NCBI GenBank assembly: GCA_035772785.1
Contig: JAOCPU010000011.1
Coordinates: 372,001 to 436,000 of the forward strand
Reading direction: 5' to 3'
Length of the DNA stretch: 64,000 nt
Source of the DNA: Phlebiopsis flavidoalba
Lineage: Eukaryota > Basidiomycota > Agaricomycetes > Polyporales > Phanerochaetaceae
The notes under the pieces were generated by a model that was not told the origin of the DNA, ran no database searches, and worked only from the letters and a program-made list of their open reading frames with translations. Below, in pieces: positions 47,450 through 57,023 of this stretch; the first letter of the stretch is position 1, and every line of letters starts with the position of its first letter. The position numbers and the translations under genes were made by a program.

Positions 47450-49079
47450 CGTCGATAGATGCTCAAATCGCTGCTTATTTTGGATAGCATGGCTTAATGA
47501 TGATGAGTGTGAAGTAGACTGCAACGAACAGTATTTCACCGTAGAGTGGCTTCCTAAATTACCTCGTGGTAGCTGTGTACCCCACGTCCTTGTAGTGCCC
47601 TGATGAAGGTTGTCGCCAGTAACGGAGGGCCGATCAAGACCGGTCTGTGAACCTTGGATGGATTCCGCTCTTTCTTGTGTCAAAATTGTTCTTTGAGCGG
47701 CTAACCTGGAAATCACAGCGTACTTACGGCAACGCATTCCATTTTGTCTCTGAAACGCATCCTGATCTCTTCTAAGGCGAGTTTTATGCACACCGGAGAT
47801 TTCAATCCCGGAACACGACCTAAATCTAGCAATTGTTGGCTCGGGGTTCTATGAGAAATATCCAGGGAGTATGCATAGACAAAAACGTTTCTCTCTAGTT
47901 CAAAGTACTCCTTGCTATTTATCTTGGCTGACTCAGCCCTAAGGTAAGCTGATCGCAGTTGTTCTTAGAGTGGCGACAAAGGCCGATATGTCCCGTCCAG
48001 ATAAGCTCCGTGAGTAATAGTGCCTTCCCTATTAAACCACAAGTGCCACGGGACCAGATTCAGATTTCTGCCTTTCAGACCTGGAAACCTGTACGAGTCA
48101 GTAGTCAGTGAACATGATATTCTGAAAGGCGCTTCAGTAGGAGTCCAAAAAAGGCTCGACTTGTATCGAGTTGCGCTCGTGTAGTATCACAAGTATCCCG
48201 TGAAAGAACTGCCATCAAAGTACTCGAAGCGCGCTTGGTTGAAGACGGTCCTTTTTTCGACTACTACCATTAGTGATATGTCCGAATGCAGCGCGGAGTG
48301 GCTGCGAAAGGGGAACTCCGTTACCATTTTTCCATTCCATCGCCGCGTGGTGCGAGATTCGTGAGATTAGTCCTTGGTCGATGGAGTCTTGAGACCAAGA
48401 AGGTCCTGGCGACAGCCGAAGAAGCTTGGGTGTCCGCAGTCATACGCTTACTCGTGAGTTGCTAGCTGACTACCGTGCGATGGAACTTCATGGAAACTGA
48501 ATATTAACCTGTCGACTTCGCCTTTAGCCCCCCTCGGACGCGGTTTCCTCACTGTGGGTCAATCAAGAGCATTGACGACATCCCCGGTACGAGCATCGAA
48601 CTGCATACTGGTGATCGTTCCCGACCTTACACCTGACAATTGATTTATAATAAGAGGAGATATGGCGCCCGACGGTTCACCTCCGTTTCCGCGACCCAGA
48701 ATATTTCACGAACACAAACATGACACTGGTTGATGGCTCTTTTGAAAGCTATAGCGGAGAAAAAAGGCATCACGCCGCCCCAGCTCTGTATTCTCCTGGG
48801 TCGTCTTCATCACTGCGGTCGCCGGTGTCACATCTCCTTTATTACCCGGTTCGGCTCGTTAAGTGGCATGTTTGATATGTAGCGGGATATTATGTGCTCA
48901 TCCTCGACCGTCAAAAGCAACGCCAAACGGACCCTATGAAAAACCCACCGCTGCCGACTACATATTTGACGGCTGACGAAGTGCCGCTGAATTGGCAAGA
49001 TAATCGACAACTACGAAGTGAAAGGAGACGGATATTACTCTCATGCGACGCGAGAGCTCATGCACCTTTTTGGGGATAA
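47450..49079 (+). CDS. Aldo-keto reductase, AKR8 (pyridoxal reductase-like) type
   Basis: NADPH-dependent carbonyl reductase. Plus-strand blocks in the order of the family: HGLMMM (about 47,487-47,505); a VPDEG remnant after an intron; GEFYA (about 47,775); FYEKYPG (about 47,848-47,868); KRLDLYRVAL (about 48,152-48,180); MSECSAEWLRKGNSV (about 48,278-48,325), the cofactor-side SECSA motif; SPW and LETKKVLATAEEA (about 48,380-48,425); LLKAIAEKKGITPPQLCI (about 48,735-48,795); a final exon with TLENT-like, ADEV and YYSHAT pieces before a TGA near 49,080. Almost every block needs its own frame, and substitutions are more frequent than in the housekeeping genes. Identity is good; whether the gene is alive is doubtful. 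Confidence 0.65.
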
Positions 49080-50934
49080 ACTGATCTTGTGGCTTGTATG
49101 ATAGGTGTAATAGCGTTCATGCCAAATGAGTCGCCAGATTGACAATACGGTATGAGGCTGTGTCGCGATGAACACCGAGGCCGGTGCTTACTCCAAGATA
49201 TCTAGAGTTCTGTGTATTATGATGGTTCACTAGTTTCTGGGGCATTTCCAGTCATTATTGATGTACGATTGGTTGAACTCATCGTGGTCTCTCCTCCATG
49301 ATCGCCCGTCTCCGTACTCAGCCTCCTCGCCGCCGCGAGTGAGACGTATGGGGCTTCCCAGAGTCAGTAGAATCAATGGATTCGGTCGCATTCATGATCG
49401 GGCCTGTGTTCGAACCCTCGTGCATTATTAGACCCATAGGGCGTACTCCCGCTTGCGTTCGCTATGCGATCGCGTTCTTACTGGCAGCGGGGCCGGGTTG
49501 TTTCGTGATGCCCGCGCACACAGGACGTTCGAGAGACGTGACCGTCCTTGACTTAGGTGACGACACGGGTGTCCACGGGTTGGCTTCCTCGATGTGTGTT
49601 GCAACCGGCCTCGATGCGCGTTGTGGTCGCGTTATGCAGTTGTCACGGTTGACCCAGGAAGTATCTGTGGTCCGTTGAGACTGAGGACGGGCACACGTTG
49701 CATGCGGACGTTCTTTGGGTATCGACCTCGAGGGGCGTGGGTGGCTGACTCGTCCTTCATCGTTCGTTGTGCTTGGCCGCTGTCCATTATATGGGCCGTC
49801 CGATGCGACGAGAGCGGCCACGGAGCTCCTGGGCGCCGCTTGTGGTATCCGCTGTTGTTTGGTCGTCGTTGGTGGTGCAGCGTTTCGAAAAAAGGTCTTC
49901 GCGTCTTGCAACACGCCGCCCAATGCGAGTCGGCTTTGTCTGCTTGCGGGATATGTGCTGGTCGACCGGCAGTGATGCTCACGGCGCGAGGGTCGGGCTG
50001 AGCATAACATACTTGTCCCGCCGTCACTCACTGCCGCCGACGCTTTCGTTTTCGTGATGTGGCCGCGGCGTGCCCTTGTGATCATTCCGACAGCGCCCGA
50101 TCACACACTGGGCAAGTCGAGGCTACGGCAGTGATGCTCAAGGCGCGAGGAACGGGCTGGAGGGCAATATTCATTGCTCCGTCGAATTCCACTGCCGTGC
50201 GGTCCGTCATTGTCATGTCTGTGATTGTCCAAGCTCGTCGTCGTTGTTTGAGGTCTGGTGCTGTGTGCACTCGGTGGGAAACGTGTTGTCGTGAGGGCAA
50301 TATGAGACCGGTCGTGGTGGTGGTCGTTCGAGAGCGTGAGCGCGAGTGTGGCAAGAGAGCCGAGCCGACCGCCTGGGCTGCGCATTTGGGCCACATCCTG
50401 GAGCGCCCCAGTGCGACGGAACGCTTGGCTCTCGGTCCGTGGCTGTGACACATTGCGCTCGACTCCATCTTGCGCCCTTTTCCGTCTGACAGCTTCTTTG
50501 CATCGTCACTGTCCAAACCTCGCTTCCCAGCCTGACAGGTTCGTTCCGCTTGTTCACCGTGCGTGGCTACGATCGCGGGCTGGCGCACGGATAGGAGCTA
50601 GACCACGTAAAGCACGCTACAAGCTTTGTCCATCTACTTCAATCGAGATGCCTTAGGCCGACATTCCGTGAGAGGCTGAAATGAGTATGGCAGGATTTGG
50701 ATTTGTTAGGGTTGAGATCACGATTAGATGGCTGGATCTGGGATGAGATAGATGAGATAGGACTGTCAACTAGGGTATATCTTTCTTGTGCAAAACTAAC
50801 ACCAAGTTTCGTTAATAGTCATTCGCTGATCTCACTGTTCTTGTTGACTTTAGTGCAGGCTTGAGCAAGACGTTTGGAACTCCCACACGTCAAATACTTT
50901 CGACATCTGCATAGTTTCAAAAGTACAGTGGTGT
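49080..50934. other. GC-rich stretch with long overlapping open frames; no gene accepted
   Basis: From about 49,590 to 50,590 GC content rises and nearly all six frames are open over long distances (207 codons on the minus strand at 49,462-50,085, 168 codons at 50,082-50,588). That is expected of GC-rich DNA with few stop codons; no family is recognised. An imperfect 33-bp direct repeat lies inside. Confidence 0.4.
49968..50159. repeat. 33-bp direct repeat pair, 159-base spacing
   Basis: 49,968-50,000 and 50,127-50,159 both begin GGCAGTGATGCTCA and end CGGGCTG, matching at 30 of 33 positions. Weaker similarity continues for about 60 bases to the right (CACTGCCG words near 50,035 and 50,190), which suggests a diverged tandem duplication of about 160 bases. 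Confidence 0.7.
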
Positions 50935-51052
50935 GTGGTATTTAATCTGTTTCGCTGCTCTAGGCCAACGCGAATGTTCACATCAGCGTTTCATAGATTT
51001 TGTCTAGACTATACTTTGAACGTCATAGACCTCGCACACATCAAGACTTTTC

Positions 51053-51286
51053 ATGCAGTCTGGACCCCACCCCTCCGTACGTGGGGCTGCACCGCGACGT
51101 TTCGCGCTCGAAAAACGATGCCGGCGTGGACACCGGCGAAATAAGGTGAGAACTACAATACATCGACCTGCGCCATGTACTAAACAATTCCACAGACGAC
51201 TCACCGATGAGGCGCTGCAGTCAGTTGACACCGCACTATTCGACGCCCTCCTCTTCCTCTACGACAACACGCTCAAGAGCAAATAA
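51053..51286 (+). CDS. Short unknown gene, two exons
   Basis: Not recognised. Exon 1 reads LDPTPPYVGLHRDVSRSKND (about 51,059-51,120) and continues to a donor at 51,146 (GTGAGA). The acceptor TTCCACAG ends at 51,195, and exon 2 reads RLTDEALQSVDTALFDALLF LYDNTLKSK to a TAA at 51,284. The intron is canonical and the joined frame stays open, so this is probably a real 3' end. The 5' end may lie beyond another intron before 51,057. Confidence 0.35.
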   Translation: MQSGPHPSVRGAAPRRFALEKRCRRGHRRNKVRTTIHRPAPCTKQFHRRLTDEALQSVDTALFDALLFLYDNTLKSK

Positions 51287-52287
51287 AAATCCTAATGAGC
51301 GAAATGGGAAAATATGAATGTCAGAATAATTCGAAAAGCACGATTCAGTAGAGCAGTCTCCCTCCAGCACTGGCAGCACACGACGCGTCGATTATCGACG
51401 CCTACGACGTGTCCCTTTCCCACGCCGCCGGAGCTGCCCACAGCTCAAAACATCGCCCCAACTCGCGGAACAGCTGCCCCGTCTGCTCCTCGCCGACCGC
51501 AATGTCGTCGTTTACTCACAGAAGCGCGAACGTCAGGGTGCTTGCGGAGGTGCAGCGCCATCGTACGTGTCGTACCCGGGCCCGTGAGCATCGCAAAGTG
51601 CGAGGGCATGTCTGCGATGGTGAAAGCAGATAGCAGTAACGTCAACGACGCGTCCGCTCTTCTTGCTGCATTTATTATCGCGACAACCGATTGGTCCGCG
51701 TTGTCCGGCTCGCCTATGGAATCATAGTAGATCGCCAAGGCCTCAGAGTCACAATTACACCCGTCCCACAAATGGATCAAATCGATTAATACTCCCCTAG
51801 GTGGACGGGAATGTCGATGGTGTTCTTCCGTAACCTAAGATAATTTGATACTTTTCTACAAGCGAAGGGATTATGGCATGATTCTAATCCTCGACAAACC
51901 CCGTCAGAAACACAGGAATTCAGAAGTCTCAGCACAGCCAATATTTTCTGGCCAGTACTGAGGCGACTTACCCGTATTCGAATACACGGCACGCAGTATG
52001 ATGGTTATTCATGCGCGCTCTCGTGCACATGCAGAAGCTGGAGCCTAGCAGCCTTGATAGGTCAGAGAAGGCGTGGTAGGCTGTGGTAGCAGACACAGAT
52101 ATCGAGAAAACGCGACTCTTTGGAATGTACTGATCAGAAGACCTTGAAGACAGTGTGGTCCGCCTGATGACGATGCCGCCGTCTTCATACCCACAATCCT
52201 GGATGTCGGACTCACACAGCCGAGGAAGTTGAATTTTCGACGTCCATGTTGCGGATTTGAGTAATTTTTGGCAGGCTACAGCCCCTT
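51287..52287. other. Mostly non-coding; one protein-like piece
   Basis: At about 51,435-51,590 a plus frame reads SPQLAEQLPRLLLADRNVVV then YSQKRERQGACGGAAP, which looks coding but is unmatched. It may be a further exon of the short gene at 51.1 kb if that stop is false. Nothing is seen after 51,800. Confidence 0.3.
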
Positions 52288-52415
52288 AGACGCGTTGAAG
52301 TGGATGTGTTGAAGTTGGGACGCGTTGAGGAAGTGGTGATGCGTTGAAGTGACGCATTGGTACGCGTTGTTAATCTTGAATTGGACGCATTGGAAGTAGA
52401 CGTGTTGAAGTAGAT
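52288..52415. repeat. Degenerate minisatellite, GACGCGTTGAAGT-type units
   Basis: About eight imperfect units of 13-20 bases, each with a GACGCGTTGAAGT- or GACGCATTGGAAGT-like core followed by GGAT/AGAT-like spacers. Confidence 0.75.
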
Positions 52416-52433
52416 GTACCGGGAAAAGCTGAC

Positions 52434-52448
52434 TCGTGACGCGTGACG
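52434..52448. repeat. CGTGACG repeat, second site
   Basis: Two CGTGACG units head to tail, the same word as at 2306-2325. A palindromic TCACGTGA follows at about 52,504. Confidence 0.6.
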
Positions 52449-52528
52449 GACCACGGTTGGGTTTTCACGAGAGACTCGAGAGTTCGGCAGTTTAGCGTGA
52501 CGTATCACGTGAGAATGTGACAACCTGG

Positions 52529-52587
52529 ACTTTCGACTTTCGACCTTTGACCTTCGACTCGCGACTCTCGACTCTCGACTCTCGACA
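52529..52587. repeat. Short tandem repeat, CGACTCTCGACT-like
   Basis: Alternating CGACTTT / CGACTCT words repeated about eight times, becoming regular (CGACTCT) at the right end. Confidence 0.8.
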
Positions 52588-53090
52588 TGAATTCGTAATA
52601 CCGTATATTGTCGAGCAATGTGGCATGAAAATAGTGATATCTCACGTAAATTTAAGTACGCGCAGAACCCAGGTGCAAGAGTCCTTATTACACGACAGCA
52701 GCACCTGCGTCACTGGCCATTGCGACGCCGGACTCTGATTCACAGTGGGCCATGTTTGATAATGTTGAGATATGTACAATTTTCCGGTCAATCTCGGGCT
52801 CACTTCTCATTATAGCCACACATGTCGGGAGCATGCAAGCACTACACTGCCATCAATAGCTCTAACACGAGTACTTGGGATATGGCGTCAACACCACGCG
52901 GAGATGATGGGGCATATCGCTGACGGACGCCGCACCCCGTCGCGGGGAATACCCCACTCTCTCGCCGTGTGGAGAGCGATTCGCTCGTTCCATCTTACGA
53001 CAGCGTACCTTGTAATGGGGAAGCGAGCGACCCTGTCAGTCGTTTATGTGAAGACGCTTGTGAGTGTTATATAACACCCCTAGCCTCCTC

Positions 53091-53883
53091 GATGACTGCG
53101 GAGGACCCAGTACCGACCTGTCAGCCAGGCAAAATGTCCACGCAAGACCTTCCCGAGGAGCTGCTTTACGACATCCTTGCATTTTGCTTCACCGTTCATT
53201 CGGAAGACTTCTTTCATCTCCCAAACCTCGACATAAGACCAGACCAGACGCCGTCGCAAACCAGACACTCTCAACAAATTCTGCTTGTGTGCCGACGATG
53301 GTGCCGCCATTGGAACTCCCTTACTCTACAATTTCTCTCCATCTCTCGGACATTTTGCCTACATGCAGATGCGACATCAGCGTTTCTTGTCGCGTAATGC
53401 TCTAGGGTTGGGGACCGTGCCGTCAGGAGACCTCCGGAGTTTGGACCAGGATTCGATACGAAGTTGTACGATATTGCAAATGCCTCACACCCCGCGTACG
53501 GAGCCTATAGTGGCTTTCGACTCAGATGTCGAACAGTACTGCAGAACAGCTTTTCCAGGTCCCTTCCATACTGGAGGCCACAAGACGCATCTTTCCTGGT
53601 CGACATGAACACCCGCCTTCTTGCGGCTCTACCATTTCTTCCCCGTATCGGTCCTGGATGAGACCACGAACAAAGCGATACGACCATGGTGGGTCACCGT
53701 CATGGAGACACACTAATGGGATGGCTCATGTGGTTGGTTCACTCCTATTTTGCATCGCAGCCACCTAAGTCTTATTCGCGTCTTTTGGGCCGCAGCGAGC
53801 GAGGTACATCTGTGGACCCGACAACGACACTGCAGTTATGGATTACGGCGGTGCTTATCAGTGCCTGCCACCTCTCTGGCTAG
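53091..53883 (+). CDS. F-box protein 4 (LPEEL/LLVCRRW family)
   Basis: Probable SCF adaptor. ATGs at 53,091 and 53,133 are in frame; the second gives MSTQDLPEELLYDILAFCFT with the F-box right at the start, as in F-box protein 3. Then QILLVCRRWCR (about 53,275-53,310), the hinge; a frame change to PLLYNFSPSLG; GFGPGFDTKLYDIANAS (about 53,440-53,490), matching the GFGxEL block of genes 1 and 2; VAFDSDVEQ; and a C-terminal part in mixed frames to a TAG at 53,881. Length fits a short member of the family. At least three frame changes. Confidence 0.7.
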
Positions 53884-54937
53884 TGCCTTGACACCCATTA
53901 GGTGAGTATTAAGAGCGCTTATTGTTATCCGAACTTTCATCTAATAGAGCGTTTGGGAGCCCTGCGTTCTCAAAGTACAAAGACAGACGAGCCATGGACG
54001 TGTATAAGCTTACTCGATGATGGACCGTGTTGACCATCGACCATCATCGATGCGTCATCCCGCCAGAACCGATGTGCGACGGAATCATTAAGCCTGAGAC
54101 CTGATGTCTGGGCTCGCTATTGGATGAATGTATGCACTGATATGAGGGCGTGCAAGATACGCGTCTGTGTACAGCCTCTCCATCTTCCATCGGCCCACAA
54201 CCGCCGCACGTCCCATTAGGCAGACCCTTTCCCATATCCCCGTCTCTTCCATGCCTCTCCATTTTTACAATTTTATCCTGGCTCTTTACCGCCTTCCAAG
54301 CGTAATTTCTGACTAAGCTAAAAATAGTCATGCACGACCCCCCAGCAACACTTCAGTACGCTTGTACGCAGTTTCATCGCGGTCGACACTCGCGTCTGAA
54401 GCGCTTGGTGAGGTCTCTTTTTGAATGAAATTTGACATCCATCGGAGCGCCGCAAAGCCTACAGCGGACCACGATGCCCGAATAAAACTCAATAAACACC
54501 ACCTAGCTGAGTGAGTCTCCGAGGCGGTAAACGCTGTCAAGCCACTGAGCCCCTCTTTCTAGCGATCGCAGGGCGCACCCCGTTCTCGTGCTTCTACATC
54601 ACCCACGCCACGCTGCTGTGAGTATCCCTGCAACAAAAAAGCTACCAAGCCCCCCATACGACCTCAGTTGATGCGGTACTAGCAGTTGAAAATGGTCTCG
54701 TCGGTAGGTACTGTGCGAATCTCATCTGGGCCATGACTTTCGTAGTGATATAAATTCCATGTAATGGGGAATAGAAAAGGATTTCAGGGGCAAAAACATA
54801 CGTGAAACAAATGAGAGCTGTATTAGTATTAAGGTATATACTGTGGATCGGAAATACAAAATCCACGGAGAACGTAAGCACTTATCCCAGCAAGAACAAA
54901 AATGCGACAGAGAGGCGGGGACAACCTACCCACAAGA
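53884..54937. other. Intergenic between convergent genes
   Basis: Downstream of F-box protein 4 (plus) and of dienelactone hydrolase (minus). Open frames such as minus 54,044-54,331 are unmatched. One copy of the GTAATGGGGAA word is at about 54,759. Confidence 0.4.
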
Positions 54938-56024
54938 TCACTGAAGGGTTTTCGCGAACCAAGCCGCAGTCTGCTCCAGCGCGCTCTTATGTGCTTCGTA
55001 AATCTCGGGAATGCCGAGGTTCGGGCGGGCTGCGAAACCCATGACATGTTCCTAGTTTTATGATTAGTCAGGAAGACAGTGATGATGCATATTCACGGTG
55101 AACGTACCCTTGTAGTCGACGAATTCGTAGTCAATGAATCCCAGGCTTGTCCTTGCGCGCGGCGGAAAACGGCCTCAGACTCATCCCGGCATAGGGGCTT
55201 CTTGAAAGACATGTCATCTTTTTTAAACTAGAATAAGATTGTTGTTTTAGGTTCGCAGTTCATGGCACAATACCTTCAGCACAAGCCATGCTGTGGGCTT
55301 TTTTATGGCTTTAACCTGGCCGATGTTGATACCGCCTGGATGGAGAATGACCAGAGAATCGAAAAAAAATGTCTGTTGCGCCAAGACGGGTGGCAACTGC
55401 ACCACCAAAGCAATATCTAACGACACACAGGAATTAGCTGGAGAGTGGATGCCTAATAACTGAATAATTTACCCTGCGGCACCAATCTTCTGGTAGCCCT
55501 TGTCTGCCTTGATTTTGTTCACGAACTGGCGAGACGTTTAGTCTTGTTGTCGTTTAAATACGTCTATGTTGCTCACTGCTATTGTACGCGGGTCAACCAC
55601 ACCCGCGCGTACGCCTATGAACCGATAGCCACGCTTGAGGAAAAGGAGAACGATGCGGAACTTGTCTGCCAGGGCTCATTGTTTGACCGGGTTGGTCGGG
55701 CAGAAAGGGTTCAAGTTCATCCACAGTAACAGGAGGGCTTCCTATATCAACCATTGTCAATCAAACCCACCACCACGAGGAAGACCAGACGTGCCTCCAA
55801 AACAGATCCGGAACCCAAACATCGCACCCGACCCTCTTCGCCAGTTCGTCTGCGAGAATCTTGTTGTTCTTCAGCGGTAGGGGCCGAAAATATCTGTCAG
55901 AAGAACGATGGCCTTGGTCGACGACGCCCCCTCTGGGGCCGCTGCGAAGTAGGCATCGTCGATCATGGTCCCCGTGGGTTCCCCAGGGGAGGACATATCC
56001 TTGCGTGCATTGTGGGCAGCTCAT
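54938..56024 (-). CDS. Dienelactone hydrolase family protein
   Basis: Alpha/beta hydrolase with a Cys-His-Asp triad that opens lactone or ester bonds; in fungi often cytosolic and linked to aromatic breakdown. Start ATG at 56,024: MSCPQCTQGYVLP, then frame changes to PTGTMIDDAYFAAAPEG and NNKILADELAKRVGCDVWVP (about 55,800-55,860). Next VNKIKADKGYQKIGAA (about 55,485-55,530), intron, YCFGGAVATRLGATD (about 55,375-55,415) holding the nucleophile Cys (codon 55,410-55,412), ILHPGGINIGQVKAIKKPTA, DDMSFKKPL, EAVFRRAQGQ, FIDYEFVDYKG, and HGFAARPNLGIPEIYEAHKS containing the expected active-site His, ending WFAKTLQ and TGA at 54,938. All blocks and their order fit. Introns are GT...AG. Frame shifts are single-base. 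Confidence 0.9.
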
Positions 56025-57023
56025 GTTGGCCTTCGTACGATGCGAGATGGGAACGGACTGGGCTAGCGTGGGCATAGCATATCGAGGGCAGTATTTTATT
56101 GTAATGGGGAAATGGTATGTGAAAGGGGCCGAGGGACTGTCAGGTTACAGTAACGCTAGGCTCGGAATTCCCCAGCCGCTTTCCAACTCCGCTGTGCCGA
56201 GGCTGGCTCCGTAGGAGCGGCTGGGCGGGCTGGACAGGTTCTTGTCGACCCCTCGTAAGCGCTTATTTTTCACCATGAGCGAACCGTGCCATGGGTCGCA
56301 AGAGCACCCGCTAAGTATACGGTTTTCTCATTGTTCATACTTTGAATGTATTATTTTAACCTTTTGTGTGGTTGATCTCAGGCTTTAAAGTGTGAGAACA
56401 TGATTAACTTGGGTTATTTTGCCGTCTGAAAGCTGCCTGACAGCTGTACTTATGCTGCTGTAATGGCGCAATGAGAGACCAGAGTCCCAAAATTTTGTGA
56501 TATCATATATTTAGGCATCACTTTGAACAACTTTCCTATTAATAGCAAATGGTCTCGACGACTTTTTTTCAGAAACGTCGGGGGTCGACAAGAATGTGTC
56601 CAGTCCACCCAGCCGTCACGGTAAGTGCTCCGTTTCGACGAGCGCCCCAAACTCCGCTGATAAGATCAAATCTCACATAAGCTTCCATATACAGAAGGTA
56701 GTTCTCATCCCTCTCTCGAAGTCCCCGCGCAGCGAGGAGAAACGACACTTACCGTGACGGCTGGTGTACGAGCCTACAGTAACGCTACGTCGTGTCACCG
56801 ACTCTAAGCGCCACTCCGCGCCGGTTTCACACGTTATTGACTCTGGGCGCCGCAACTTGTCTGTGTATCCGCGTCGTCCCGCGTCAGATCTTACACTGAC
56901 CATTGGCATTTGTAGACATTCCAGAGCAACCTCTCGACGAAATGATTGCGAAAATGTGAATAGATACGACACGCGTACAGACAAAGAAAAAACAGCAGAC
57001 TAAGCAGCAATTCCACGAATAAA
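56025..57023. other. Intergenic; contains a long inverted repeat
   Basis: Promoter side of dienelactone hydrolase and downstream of the helicase, both minus. No coding signal accepted. It carries the inverted repeat at 56,610-56,763 and one GTAATGGGGAA word near 56,101. Confidence 0.45.
56610..56763. repeat. Perfect 18-bp inverted repeat with 118-base spacer
   Basis: CAGCCGTCACGGTAAGTG at 56,610-56,627 is the exact reverse complement of 56,746-56,763, and similarity continues inward with CGTTTC against GAAACG. It could be the termini of a tiny inverted-repeat element (154 bases) or a hairpin. Confidence 0.8.

Noticed and set aside
49462..50085. 207-codon open frame on the minus strand
   Set aside because: Lies in GC-rich DNA where most frames are open; composition is arbitrary Arg/Pro/Ser/Thr and nothing matches a family.
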